A stretch of 64,000 nt of DNA from Lactobacillus gallinarum DSM 10532 = JCM 2011 (GTDB taxonomy: Bacteria > Bacillota > Bacilli > Lactobacillales > Lactobacillaceae). Positions within the stretch are counted from its first letter, which is position 1; every line of letters begins with the position of its first letter. The stretch is taken from assembly GCF_001434975.1 (NCBI RefSeq), contig NZ_AZEL01000047.1, forward strand, positions 18,105 through 82,104, given 5' to 3'. The notes beneath the pieces were generated by a model, which was not told the origin of the DNA, ran no database searches, and saw only the letters and a program-made list of their open reading frames with translations. Both the position numbers and the translations under genes were made by a program. Shown here piece by piece: positions 16,720 to 25,611 of the stretch.

Positions 16720-18171
16720 GATTGGGGAAAGCATCCGTGAAAAACTTTGCAAGGTTCGTAATATACGACCTTGCTTTTTTATTTCCTCGTGAGTAAGCAA
16801 GTGGGATTTTTTCATATCTGCTTCAAAAACTTCGATCATTTTTTTAGTAAATTTTTTATCATAGAAAATGGCATTGTCTTCAAAGTTAAGATCATATGAA
16901 CGATAATCTTGATTCATCGAACCAACGGTAGAAAAATAATCATCGATGATAGTAGTCTTGGCATGTAAGAAGCCGTCTTCATAAATATAAATTTTTACGC
17001 CGCAGCGTGTAAGCTCATTGGCATACCATTGAGAAGCCCGGTAAATAAAAGGGTGATCGGGCTTGCACGGGATCATGATTCTCACATCGACACCAGACAT
17101 AGCGATAGTTTGCCATGTGGCAAAGACGGCATCGTCAGGAATTAAGTAAGGTGTTTGAACCCATAATCTTTTTCTCGCTAGCTGCATTAAGCGCATCATA
17201 CCGTTACGCATATAGGGAATATAACGGTCAGGGCCATCAGAAATGATCTGTGTAGCAACATCTCCGCGATGGATCTTTTTTTCATCAAGATCAGGGAAAA
17301 GCGTATCGTTAAAGCGAATAATTTGTTCAGGACGTTTGATTGAAGCGTTCCAGTCCATCACGAATCGCTCTTGCAATAACAAAGAAGCAGAGCCGACGAT
17401 GCGCACCTGACTATCACGCCAATGACCAAATTTCTTTTTCCTTCCTAAGTATTGATCACCGATATTGAAGCCACCAGTCCAGGAAATACGCCCATCGATT
17501 ACAACAATCTTGCGGTGCAAATGATAGTTAATTCGATATCTAGTGATCATATTTCTGGAAGTAATAAAAGGCAAAACCTCTCCGCCGGCTTTGCGTAATT
17601 GATCAAACCAGGCCTTGGTTGCACCCATTGATCCCCAGGCATCATAGATAACTCGTACTTTTACACCTTGTTTAGCCTTTTGGATTAAAAGTTGTAAAAC
17701 GCGGTTACCAATATTGTCGCTATAAAAAGTATAAAACTCTACATTGATAGTTTCCTTTGCTCGAACTATGTCTTTGAGCAAATCATGAAAGAAGGTTTCA
17801 CCCTCAGTATAGAGTTCCACGTTGTTGTTTTTGGTGAGAGGCGATTCATTATTGCGGTTAAAAAAATGAATCGCGATTTCGCCTAATTTAGAAGTGTCAG
17901 AGGGGCTGACTTCTTTGGGTGCTTTGGCAATTGATTTTTGAACGTTGCGTAAGCCAATGTGGTGTTGCTTATTAATTGAAAAAATATTTTCCTGGGAAAT
18001 ACCCCGGCCGAAAAATGCATAAAGAGTAAGACCAACTACTGGAAAAATAAGCAAAATAATTAACCAGGCCCAAGTTGTAGAAACTGATCGCCTTCGGTGG
18101 AAAACGATGTAAAAAGCAAGGAGTGTGTTAGTAATAAAGATAATTCTGATAAAATCATGCCACCAGACCAT
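16714..18171 (-). CDS. cls: Cardiolipin synthase
   Basis: 485 residues; GGGAGGAAG precedes ATG 18171. Two N-terminal membrane helices are followed by the ISTTWAWLIILLIFPVVGL-type region (here SVSTTWAWL) typical of Firmicute Cls. Both phospholipase D catalytic motifs are intact: HLHRKIVVIDGRISWTGG and FLHAKTTIIDDYFSTVGS (HxKx4D). It joins two phosphatidylglycerol molecules to cardiolipin and glycerol at the membrane. Upstream, the DUF915 hydrolase gene is 21 nt away on the same strand and probably shares its transcript. Confidence 0.93.
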   Translation of the reverse strand: MVWWHDFIRIIFITNTLLAFYIVFHRRRSVSTTWAWLIILLIFPVVGLTLYAFFGRGISQENIFSINKQHHIGLRNVQKSIAKAPKEVSPSDTSKLGEIAIHFFNRNNESPLTKNNNVELYTEGETFFHDLLKDIVRAKETINVEFYTFYSDNIGNRVLQLLIQKAKQGVKVRVIYDAWGSMGATKAWFDQLRKAGGEVLPFITSRNMITRYRINYHLHRKIVVIDGRISWTGGFNIGDQYLGRKKKFGHWRDSQVRIVGSASLLLQERFVMDWNASIKRPEQIIRFNDTLFPDLDEKKIHRGDVATQIISDGPDRYIPYMRNGMMRLMQLARKRLWVQTPYLIPDDAVFATWQTIAMSGVDVRIMIPCKPDHPFIYRASQWYANELTRCGVKIYIYEDGFLHAKTTIIDDYFSTVGSMNQDYRSYDLNFEDNAIFYDKKFTKKMIEVFEADMKKSHLLTHEEIKKQGRILRTLQSFSRMLSPIL

Positions 18172-18192
18172 GTTCTTCCTCCCAAATACAGT

Positions 18193-19119
18193 CTATTTTT
18201 TTAAATTGAGAAATTTATCAACAATATCAATAACGAATGGATTATCATGCATCCAACTATGTTCTGCATCATTTTTGCCGCGAACTTCTACTTCTTGGTA
18301 GAAATGTGCTTTAGGAGCCAAAATGTAGCGGATGCTTTTAGCTGAAACTACAGAAATAAATTTATCAGTGTTAGTGTTATCAAGAACATTGCCGTAGATA
18401 TTTAGCACTGAAATATTTGAATTGAATTTTCGGCGATTAAAAAGCAAATATAAATAATGAGGATTCATGACACTAGGACGGCCATTTTCATTAAGAATAT
18501 TTACGTTAGGAATATCGCCTAGATAAGTAACACCGTCAAAGGGGCCGGCAATTAACGCACACTTAATTAAATGAGGGAAAGTTTTACTAGAGGCATGCTT
18601 CATTTCCGTTCTAATGATGCAAGGACAGGCTAAGGAGTGAGCTACAGCAATATAATTTTTGAAGTGATATTTTTTAGAAAGAAAGGGTAAAACAAAGCTA
18701 AGATAATAATCAATGCCGTAAATTCCCACAATTCTTTGACGAAAGGCAACCTGTACAATAGGATGCTCATCGCCGGACCAAGTACCTTCTAATTTGAAGT
18801 TGCCTAATAAATCAACCGTAACCTTTAAAAATTTATCGGTTCCCTTATCATGCATTGCTTGATGAACCATTACATTAGTAGTGTAATCTCCACCGCGAAA
18901 GCCATGGAAGTAAATAATAGGAACTTGCTTTACTGAACTTTCTTGAATTACTGCCTTGTTTTCGATGTGTCGTTTGCGTAACTTGAGAAAGATACGTGTA
19001 GGGGCAAAGGAAGCAAGCAGACCTAATGAGATCATGTTAAACATGCTGGGTTCTTGTTTTAGATCATATTTATGGTTCTTTTCAGCTTCTTCGGCATATT
19101 TTTTGGAGTTAAAGAACAT
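18193..19119 (-). CDS. DUF915-type alpha/beta hydrolase
   Basis: 308 residues from ATG 19119 (AAGGTGG five bases upstream; GTG 19128 is an alternative). The alpha/beta-hydrolase elements are the oxyanion loop IIYFHGFRGGDYTTNVM, the nucleophile elbow VAHSLACP, a late acidic residue region and NDAEHSWMHDN with the catalytic His. The layout fits the DUF915 family of putative lipases/esterases common in lactic acid bacteria. A hydrophobic stretch near residue 30 (MISLGLLASFAPTRIFL) may anchor it to the membrane. Substrate unknown. Likely operon partner of cls, which suggests but does not prove a lipid substrate. Confidence 0.75.
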   Translation of the reverse strand: MFFNSKKYAEEAEKNHKYDLKQEPSMFNMISLGLLASFAPTRIFLKLRKRHIENKAVIQESSVKQVPIIYFHGFRGGDYTTNVMVHQAMHDKGTDKFLKVTVDLLGNFKLEGTWSGDEHPIVQVAFRQRIVGIYGIDYYLSFVLPFLSKKYHFKNYIAVAHSLACPCIIRTEMKHASSKTFPHLIKCALIAGPFDGVTYLGDIPNVNILNENGRPSVMNPHYLYLLFNRRKFNSNISVLNIYGNVLDNTNTDKFISVVSAKSIRYILAPKAHFYQEVEVRGKNDAEHSWMHDNPFVIDIVDKFLNLKK

Positions 19120-19206
19120 TTTTGCCACCTTCTTACATAATTCCCTATAATGAATAATAATTATATTTTAACATTGGGTAGAAATTTTTTGTTTTTGAGG
19201 TGAATC

Positions 19207-19965
19207 ATGAAGTTTTATGCTGTAAAAAATGGTCGTGTACCAGGCGTCTACCGCACGTGGGATGATGCAAAAAAGCAGGTAGATGGTTTTTCCGGAGCAG
19301 AGTATAAGTCATTTGAAAATATTACTGATGCGACTGACTATCTAGGTTTAAACAATGGGACTCAGGGAGATATTTTGCAAAAGGGTGAAGATACCTTGCA
19401 AAATGCCATTGCCAAGATTAAACAAGAAAGTAATAGAGTAAAAAATAAGCCACAAGCTAAAAAAGTAACGGCGCATTCAACCGCAGAATTTTTTGCAGTG
19501 ACTTATACTGATGGCGGTACTCGTAATACAGGCGTATATAAGGGCGGCCATGTTAAGAAGACTGATAAAGCAGCGTGGGCTTATTTGATTGAATGGGATG
19601 ATCAAGAAGTTCATGGTTCAGGCGGTGAATATGGTGCAACTAACAATAAGATGGAACAGACTGCTTTGATTAATGCTTTGAAAAAACTAATTGAGCTTGG
19701 CTTTAATGAAAAGCATTTATTGTTTGTGCTAGATTCTAAGTATGTTTTAAATGCAATTAATCAGCACTGGTTAGCCGGTTGGAAGAAACGCGGTTGGAAG
19801 CGTTCTGGCGGACCTTTAAAAAATGTGGCAGAATGGCAAGAACTTGATCGTTTGCTTAAGCATTTCCCAGATAGTACATTTGAATGGACTAAAGGCCACG
19901 CCAATAATCGAGGCAATGAATTTGTGGATCATGAATTAAATCGCTATATGGACAATAAAATGTAA
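19207..19965 (+). CDS. rnhA: Ribonuclease H with N-terminal viroplasmin domain
   Basis: 252 residues, TTGAGGTG before ATG 19207. Residues 1-45 (KFYAVKNGRVPGVYRTWDDAKKQVDGF) are the RNA:DNA hybrid-binding viroplasmin domain. Residues about 95-245 are RNase H type 1 with the four catalytic acids in order: D of YTDGGT, E of NNKMEQ, D of LDSKYVL and D of NEFVDHELN. It cleaves RNA in RNA:DNA hybrids, for example R-loops and primers. The catalytic domain carries an insertion (VKKTDKAAWAYLIEWDDQ) as in other Firmicute members. Single gene ending at a strong terminator. Confidence 0.92.
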   Translation: MKFYAVKNGRVPGVYRTWDDAKKQVDGFSGAEYKSFENITDATDYLGLNNGTQGDILQKGEDTLQNAIAKIKQESNRVKNKPQAKKVTAHSTAEFFAVTYTDGGTRNTGVYKGGHVKKTDKAAWAYLIEWDDQEVHGSGGEYGATNNKMEQTALINALKKLIELGFNEKHLLFVLDSKYVLNAINQHWLAGWKKRGWKRSGGPLKNVAEWQELDRLLKHFPDSTFEWTKGHANNRGNEFVDHELNRYMDNKM

Positions 19966-19973
19966 AAAGCATA

Positions 19974-20008
19974 AAAAAATACCTGATTTCAAAAAATCAG
20001 GTATTTTT
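19974..20008. terminator. Bidirectional terminator
   Basis: A 14-bp stem (AAAAATACCTGATT with AATCAGGTATTTTT) between the convergent RNase H and DUF1002 genes. Confidence 0.88.
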
Positions 20009-20010
20009 GT

Positions 20011-20955
20011 TTACTTAAACAAACCACTGAAGAAATTGACAATGCTATCCCAAATTTGTTGGAAAAGATTGCGGTTTTCAGGAGTGTTGAATTTATTGAA
20101 GATGTTCTTAGCACCATTTTCAATTTGGTTAGAAAGCTTAGCAGCTTGGCCTTTAAAATCTCCATTCTTTAAAGCACCAGAATCACGAATTTCAATTAAC
20201 AAATTAATAATTTGATTCTTTTGATTGTTGTTAATGGTGTTGCCTAAGTGATTAATATTAATTTGATTATTCACAATATCACGAATTTGGCTGTCAGAAA
20301 TATTTTGTCCTTGTTTAGCCATTTCCGATTTGGCGCCAGCAACCGCATTGTTCAATTGAGCATCAGAATAACCTTTTTTGCCCTTGTTGTCTTGGGTAAT
20401 GCCACTCAAAGTATTCATTTCATCTTGAGCTGCATTAACTTGTTTTTGATTTAAAGCATTACCGTTTTTAGCATATGCGGCATAAACACCGGCTAAAGCA
20501 CCAGAACCATCAATCGGAATAGCACTGGTTACATAAATATTAGCATCAGTAATTCCTGCGGTTAAAGCTGCATTTTTGTATTGGTTAGCGGTAATAGTTG
20601 TGATATTGTTTTTACCGTTATAGTCTAAAATTTTAACGTTGATTCCAGAGCCACTATTTGTTTTTTGAATCATTGCACTGGACCAAACACCAGATGAAGT
20701 GGTGAAATTATCGCCAGATGGGTTTAAATATTTAACTAGGTCTGAACCAGTAACTGTAATGGTTTGATAATTGCCGCCATTTAATGGAGCAGTTAAAGTT
20801 TTCAGAGTACCTTGTTTTTGTGATTCGGTTAAAGATGTTCCCAGAGTGACCACTGGGGTGTCGTCGTCAGCGAGTACTGTCTGTTTTTTGCCAAAAGAAA
20901 GTATCGCGACAACGCTAAGCAAAATTGCCGTAATTAATGTAAGTGATTTTTTCAT
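20011..20955 (-). CDS. Secreted DUF1002 protein
   Basis: 314 residues with a clear signal peptide (MKKSLTLITAILLSVVAIL, cleavage near VLADD). The mature part starts with VVTLGTSLTESQK and contains LTAGITDANIYVTSAIPIDGSGALAGVYAAY, the core of DUF1002 (YP-like extracellular) proteins. The C-terminal half is helical, rich in Asn, Gln and Lys, and ends in the amphipathic stretch LFQQIWDSIVNFFSGLFK. No enzymatic motif is visible. The family is of unknown function and is probably extracellular or wall associated. Confidence 0.8.
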   Translation of the reverse strand: MKKSLTLITAILLSVVAILSFGKKQTVLADDDTPVVTLGTSLTESQKQGTLKTLTAPLNGGNYQTITVTGSDLVKYLNPSGDNFTTSSGVWSSAMIQKTNSGSGINVKILDYNGKNNITTITANQYKNAALTAGITDANIYVTSAIPIDGSGALAGVYAAYAKNGNALNQKQVNAAQDEMNTLSGITQDNKGKKGYSDAQLNNAVAGAKSEMAKQGQNISDSQIRDIVNNQININHLGNTINNNQKNQIINLLIEIRDSGALKNGDFKGQAAKLSNQIENGAKNIFNKFNTPENRNLFQQIWDSIVNFFSGLFK

Positions 20956-21061
20956 GATTAATCTTCTTTCTCTTCATCGAAAATATATTCTGTTTAATAC
21001 GCCTCATTATACTAGAAATTTTTAAAAATTTAATAGGAGCATATTCTAAAACTTTCTTAAT

Positions 21062-21090
21062 TTCGAACTGATTCTTAAAGATGATATAAT
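21062..21090 (+). promoter_or_regulatory. Probable promoter of the glycosyltransferase-led operon
   Basis: TTCGAA at 21062, 17-nt spacer, perfect TATAAT at 21085-21090, 24 nt before the coding region. The -35 box is a weak match. Confidence 0.5.
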
Positions 21091-21113
21091 AAGTAGCAAT
21101 AAAGGGGGACATT

Positions 21114-21929
21114 ATGTTACAAGTGCCAAAGTTAACTATTATTATGCCGGTTTATAATACGGCACAATACTTGCCACGTGCTTTCGATGCTTTGCTTAAG
21201 CAAGTTAATAAAGCATTTAAGCTAATTGTGGTTGATGATGGCTCAACTGACAATTCGGTTGAGGTAGCGCAAAGCTATGCCTCCCGTTTTCCATATTTCA
21301 AATTAATTCAAAAGGAAAATGGAGGGCCTTCTGACGCACGTAATGTTGGTATAAAGTATATTGACACGCCATATGTCACCTTTCATGATGGCGATGATTG
21401 GGTAGATCCAGGCTATACTGCATTCTTTATTAGTGCCTTTGAAGAACATCCAAATGTAAATCTTGTATCATGCGGTTATTGGATTAATTACCCTGATAAA
21501 AAAGAACGTGTTGTTGGCCACCCAGAAGGTGGATTTTTAACACGTGGTGAAACTTACCTTAAATTAACTAATGTATTTGGTTCACCAATGAAGGGATATA
21601 GCTGGAATAAAGCTTATAAAACAGCGATTATCAATAAATATCACTTAAGATTTGATCGTGATATCTCTTTATTAGAGGATCAGATTTTTAACGTTAAATA
21701 TACTTCAGTAGCTAGAGGTGTGTACTATACTCAAAAGCCGTATTACCATTATTGGCAAAGAAAAGGCAGTATTATTCACCAACCTAACTTTAAGAAGGTA
21801 GCGGATAATTTTCGCGGTAATTATCGTGTATGGCACAAGATCATTAAAACTATCATGAAAGATCGTGAAGAAGAAAAGATGCGTAAAAAGCTAGATCGTT
21901 CAGCCTTGCGTGATAGTGACGCTCAATAA
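21114..21929 (+). CDS. Family 2 glycosyltransferase
   Basis: 271 residues; AAAGGGGGA precedes ATG 21114. The GT-A nucleotide-binding domain is complete: LTIIMPVYNTAQYLPRA, LIVVDDGSTDNS, ENGGPSDARNVG and the metal-binding HDGDDWVDPGY. It then has ISLLEDQIFNVKY, the usual acidic acceptor-side motif. No membrane helix is seen, so it is a soluble or peripheral, non-processive transferase adding a sugar to a cell-surface precursor. Acceptor and sugar are unknown. Followed after 11 nt by a hydrolase gene, then an NAD-binding protein, likely one transcript. Confidence 0.85.
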   Translation: MLQVPKLTIIMPVYNTAQYLPRAFDALLKQVNKAFKLIVVDDGSTDNSVEVAQSYASRFPYFKLIQKENGGPSDARNVGIKYIDTPYVTFHDGDDWVDPGYTAFFISAFEEHPNVNLVSCGYWINYPDKKERVVGHPEGGFLTRGETYLKLTNVFGSPMKGYSWNKAYKTAIINKYHLRFDRDISLLEDQIFNVKYTSVARGVYYTQKPYYHYWQRKGSIIHQPNFKKVADNFRGNYRVWHKIIKTIMKDREEEKMRKKLDRSALRDSDAQ

Positions 21930-21940
21930 GAGAGGTTTTT

Positions 21941-22597
21941 ATGAAAGAAAAAGTTAATGGCATCGAATTTTATTATCATAAACTAGGTAAAGGGGCACCT
22001 TTGCTTCTTTTACATGGTCACCATCTAGATGGGGGCATGTTTGATAAAATCGTTGCCCCACTTTCTCTTTATTACACGGTTTATGTACTCGATATGCGTG
22101 GTCATGGATTAAGTGAAGGTGATATTGCGGAACACTATCATACTGAAGTGGAAGACGTTTATGCCTTTATTAAGCAAGTAGGCATCGAAGGATGTTACTG
22201 CTTCGGTTTTGATGCAGGTGGATTAGTTGCGATGATGCTAGCTAGAAAATATCCAACAATTTTTAAGAAAATGATTGTTGCTGGGGTATTTGTTAATGGT
22301 GCCGGCATTCGTCCATACCACTACTTAACTGAAGGGTTTCACCGCTTTTTGAAGCTTGATCGTGATAGTCGTGTCGAATTAACCGAGTCCTTTATCTCTG
22401 TTGATGATTTGAAGAAAATCACGATACCAACACTTTGTGTAGTTGGAGAAAGAGATTGGGTTAAGGTGGAACACGTTCGCTGGTATAGTCAATTTATGCC
22501 CAATGCGAGATTAGTTATTATGCCACGTCAAACACACGATAGCTATGCAGTGCGCAGCCTTAAGCTATTAGATTTGATTAAAGAATTTTGTAAATAA
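21941..22597 (+). CDS. Alpha/beta hydrolase with Asp in the nucleophile position
   Basis: 218 residues, AGAGG before ATG 21941. The fold motifs are LLLLHGHHLDGGMFD (oxyanion loop), VYVLDMRGHGLSEG, the elbow GFDAGGLVAMMLARKYP and the catalytic His in PRQTHDSY, with a VVGERDWV acid strand. Esterases of this fold have GxSxG; here the sequence is G-F-D-A-G, as in haloalkane dehalogenases and epoxide hydrolases, where Asp is the nucleophile. Whether this is a true Asp-nucleophile enzyme or a divergent esterase cannot be settled from sequence. The cap domain is very short for the family. Confidence 0.78.
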   Translation: MKEKVNGIEFYYHKLGKGAPLLLLHGHHLDGGMFDKIVAPLSLYYTVYVLDMRGHGLSEGDIAEHYHTEVEDVYAFIKQVGIEGCYCFGFDAGGLVAMMLARKYPTIFKKMIVAGVFVNGAGIRPYHYLTEGFHRFLKLDRDSRVELTESFISVDDLKKITIPTLCVVGERDWVKVEHVRWYSQFMPNARLVIMPRQTHDSYAVRSLKLLDLIKEFCK

Positions 22598-22615
22598 TTA
22601 AAAAGGAGAAAAATT

Positions 22616-23254
22616 ATGGTTAAAGTTGTAGTACTTGGTGCTCACGGACAAGTAGCCCAAATTGCTGAAAGATTTTTGTTTGCAGATAAAGAAGTTCAAC
22701 CTTCATTATTTTTACGTAATGCTAAGCGTATGGAAGATAAAAAGAATAAAGCTACAATCTTTGAAGGCAGCGCAACTGATACCGCACAACTTGAAAAAGC
22801 TATGAAGGGCCAAGACATTGTTTACGCTAACTTAGGCGGCAAAGATGATATTGATCTTGAAGCAGAAGCCGTTATTGAAGCAATGAAGAATGCCCGCGTT
22901 AAGAGATTGATTTGGATTTCTACTTTGGGCATTTATGATGAAGTTCCAGGCAAGTTTGGTGAATGGAACAAGGAAACTTTAGGTGACTACATTACTGAAT
23001 ATGCCAAGGCTGCTAAGAGAATTGAAGAATCTGGCTTAGACTACACCATTATTCGTCCAACTTGGATGGACAATAAAGATGAAGTAGATTATGAAAAGTC
23101 TAAGAAGGGTGAACCAATCAAGGATACTGAAGTATCACGTAAGTCAGTTGCCGCATATGTTTATCATTTGATCAAGAATCCTAAAGAAGACGTTGGCGAA
23201 TCAATTGGCTTAGGTAAGCCAGGTACTGAAGGAGATAAGCCTAGCTGGTATTAA
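22616..23254 (+). CDS. NAD(P)-binding Rossmann-fold protein (NmrA/atypical SDR type)
   Basis: 212 residues; AAAAGGAGAAA precedes ATG 22616. The N-terminal VVVLGAHGQVAQIAERFL is the dinucleotide-binding loop (GxxGxxA-like), and IVYANLGG and RLIWISTLGIYDE match the atypical short-chain dehydrogenases of the NmrA/SDR-a5 type. DYITEYAKAAKRIEESGLDYTIIRPTWM holds the usual YxxxK-like positions. Substrate unknown; close relatives in lactobacilli are annotated as NAD(P)H-binding or oxidoreductase proteins. Third gene of the 21.1 kb transcript. Confidence 0.8.
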   Translation: MVKVVVLGAHGQVAQIAERFLFADKEVQPSLFLRNAKRMEDKKNKATIFEGSATDTAQLEKAMKGQDIVYANLGGKDDIDLEAEAVIEAMKNARVKRLIWISTLGIYDEVPGKFGEWNKETLGDYITEYAKAAKRIEESGLDYTIIRPTWMDNKDEVDYEKSKKGEPIKDTEVSRKSVAAYVYHLIKNPKEDVGESIGLGKPGTEGDKPSWY

Positions 23255-23265
23255 AAAGGTGGATT

Positions 23266-23657
23266 ATTTTAATAATTAATGCACTAGTTGCAATGGCAAT
23301 CGCCTATTTTAGCCTTAGAGAAAGACAAGAAGATTTTAACCTATTTACTGCAGGTGCGGTTTTCATAGCATTGGACTGGTCTTAATCCTAGGATCAGTTC
23401 CTGTGATGAATAATTTCGATGAATCATCAGTATTGCAGTTTATTGGTGGAATTTTAATTGTTCTAGGTATCATTAGTTTAATTGTTGGCTTTGTAACAAA
23501 AGCAGCAAGAACCGTCAGTTTACGGGATGTTGCTGCAGTTTGCTTGCTTTATTTAACGCATAATTCAAGTTTAAGTTTCATGAACTTAGTAGTGCCGGAA
23601 TTGGCAGCGATTGTCGGGCTGGTTTTGTTCATTGTTTCTAGAAGACAAATGAATTAG
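23266..23657 (+). pseudogene. Frameshifted small membrane protein gene
   Basis: Just after AAAGGTGG a frame reads INALVAMAIAYFSLRE to AGAVFIALDWS and stops at 23385. The natural continuation GLVLILGSVPVMNNFDESSVLQFIGGILIVLG is in the next frame from about 23373 and runs to TAG 23657 (ending FIVSRRQMN). Loss of one base near 23371-23373 explains both. There is also no ATG at the distance expected from the ribosome binding site. The intact product would be a four-helix membrane protein of about 125 residues with no recognised family. Confidence 0.65.
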
Positions 23658-23699
23658 ATTTACGTAAATTCAAAATCAAAATAGAAATCTTCAATAAAG

Positions 23700-23733
23700 A
23701 ACCTCCTCTTTTATTTATCAGAGAAGGTTTTTC
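23700..23733 (+). terminator. Terminator upstream of prs
   Basis: AACCTCCTCT with AGAGAAGGTT (one mismatch) then five T. Confidence 0.7.
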
Positions 23734-23778
23734 GTATATAATGGGTCTGTATATGATTTTTATTCAGAAGAGGTAGCT

Positions 23779-24765
23779 ATGAACAAGGAAGAACTCCATA
23801 AATTATTGCACCCAATGAAGGTGATCGGGTTAGGTGGTAACCCAGCATTAAACGAAAAAATTGCTGCAATTTTGCGTCAACCATTAATTGAAACTGCAGT
23901 TCATCACTTCAGCGATGGTGAAATCCAAGTTAATATTGGTGAAAGTGTCAGAGGTTGTGACGTCTTTGTAATTCAATCAATTCAAGATCCAGTTAACGAA
24001 AACTTCATGGAACTTGAAATTATCTTGGACGCATTGCACCGTGCATCAGCTCATACCATTAACGTGGTAGTTCCATACTTAGCATATTCACGTTCAGATA
24101 CTAAGACTCGTTCACGTGAACCAATCACAGCTAAGCTTGTTGCTAACTTGCTTCAATTAACTGGTATGGATCGTTTAATTACAGTTGATTTGCATGCTTC
24201 ACAAATTCAAGGTTTCTACAGTGTTCCAGTAGATCACCTGCACGCTATTCCACTTCTTGGTCAATACTTCTTAGATAATGGTATTGCTACTAAGGAAGAT
24301 GATGATATCGTAGTTGTTTCACCTGATCACTCAGGTGCCAAGCTTGCACGTAACTTTGGTCAATATTTCAACGCTCCAATCGCTATTGTTGATCAACGTG
24401 GTGCTCGTTATGATACTGAAGTGCACGATATTATTGGGGATGTTAAAGACAAGAAGTGTATCATCGTTGATGATTTAATTGATACTGGTTCTCGTATTTC
24501 ATCATCAACTAAGTCAGTTATGGCAGCAGGTGCCAAGAAGGTTTATGTTGCTGCAACTCACGCACTTCTTTCTAAGAATGCAACTGAAGTACTTAACGAA
24601 TTGCCAATTGAACAAATCGTTGTAACTGATACTATTAAGCATAATCGTTACCCAGACAGAATGGTTCGTATTTCTGTAGATCAACTTCTTGCTCGTGGTA
24701 TTGATTACGTTTATAACGATCGTTCAATTCACCAAATTTTTGATGAACAAAATCGTTTAAAGTAA
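23779..24765 (+). CDS. prs: Ribose-phosphate pyrophosphokinase
   Basis: 328 residues, AGAAGAGG before ATG 23779. Class I PRPP synthetase motifs: FSDGEIQVNIGESVRGCDVFVIQS, the ATP/Mg2+ loop with VVPYLAYSRSDTKTRSREPIT, VTVDLHASQIQGF (here ITVDLHASQI), VVSPDHSGAKLA and the PRPP loop CIIVDDLIDTGSRISS. It makes PRPP from ribose-5-phosphate and ATP for nucleotide and amino-acid synthesis. The PRPP loop reads DDLIDTGSR rather than the commonest DDMIDTAGT, suggesting one of the two Prs paralogues lactobacilli often carry. Monocistronic. Confidence 0.92.
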   Translation: MNKEELHKLLHPMKVIGLGGNPALNEKIAAILRQPLIETAVHHFSDGEIQVNIGESVRGCDVFVIQSIQDPVNENFMELEIILDALHRASAHTINVVVPYLAYSRSDTKTRSREPITAKLVANLLQLTGMDRLITVDLHASQIQGFYSVPVDHLHAIPLLGQYFLDNGIATKEDDDIVVVSPDHSGAKLARNFGQYFNAPIAIVDQRGARYDTEVHDIIGDVKDKKCIIVDDLIDTGSRISSSTKSVMAAGAKKVYVAATHALLSKNATEVLNELPIEQIVVTDTIKHNRYPDRMVRISVDQLLARGIDYVYNDRSIHQIFDEQNRLK

Positions 24766-24787
24766 AAAAATTAAATAATTGATATAT

Positions 24788-24816
24788 AATAATCCTCACC
24801 TGAATGAGGATTATTT
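24788..24816 (+). terminator. Terminator after prs
   Basis: AATAATCCTCA pairs with TGAGGATTATT over 11 bp, followed by T-run. Confidence 0.88.
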
Positions 24817-24915
24817 TTTATTTAAATTTAAGTCATAAAACTATTTACAAATAGCAATGATTGGTATAATTGATTTGTGTTGTATAGATAGAAAGAGAAA
24901 GATAGGGGAATAACC

Positions 24916-25599
24916 ATGGCACGACGGAAAAATATGAAAAGACGGAGAGTTATTCTTGGCAATACTTTTCATTTAATCAGAGAAAATGGAATGGATAATG
25001 TTTCTTTGCAAATGATTGCAGAAAAATCAGGCATTTCAAAGTCCCTGCTGCAGTCATATTATCCTCATAAAGCCAAGTTAACTAATGACATTATTCGTAA
25101 TCTTTTTAATACTTTAGGACAACAAGTAAATAATTACGATATGGCTAATAGTAATGCACCATATGCAAGAACTAAGGCTTTTATTTATACTATTGCAATT
25201 TTAGGGATGCATGATGAAGGTCTTGATCGAATTATTTCAGAAGCCTTTGTCAGCAATGCAACCCTGGATAACTGGGGCGTAATGCTTAATGATTGGATCA
25301 ATATCAATCATTTATTTGACGACGTTGATGTTGATGAAGACGAGCTTGAAACGGGGATTGCATTTGTAACTAGTGGTATCGGACGGCTTTACCATGATCG
25401 TAAGAAGCACCACTTATCAGCAGAGGCTCTTGCAGACTATGCTACGAGTGCATTAATGTTTAGTTTCTTGCATTGTTCTTCTCGTGAAATTGATCAAGCT
25501 CTAAAAGAGGGACATGAAATCATCGAATCAGCTGATATGGAAGTTGTTCACCGTGCAATTGATACGATGTTTGATGAAGGTAAAGAAATTTTCAGCTAA
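24916..25599 (+). CDS. TetR-family transcriptional regulator
   Basis: 227 residues; AGGGGAAT precedes ATG 24916. Residues 8-55 are a TetR-type helix-turn-helix (RRRVILGNTFHLIRENG, then VSLQMIAEKSGISKSLLQSYYPHK). The C-terminal ligand domain is helical and matches no specific subfamily. A TATAAT box lies at 24865-24870. The stop codon is 12 nt before the start of a four-helix membrane protein, so the pair probably forms an operon in which the regulator controls its own transcript and the membrane partner. Ligand unknown. Confidence 0.85.
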   Translation: MARRKNMKRRRVILGNTFHLIRENGMDNVSLQMIAEKSGISKSLLQSYYPHKAKLTNDIIRNLFNTLGQQVNNYDMANSNAPYARTKAFIYTIAILGMHDEGLDRIISEAFVSNATLDNWGVMLNDWININHLFDDVDVDEDELETGIAFVTSGIGRLYHDRKKHHLSAEALADYATSALMFSFLHCSSREIDQALKEGHEIIESADMEVVHRAIDTMFDEGKEIFS

Positions 25600-25611
25600 A
25601 GGGGAATCGTG

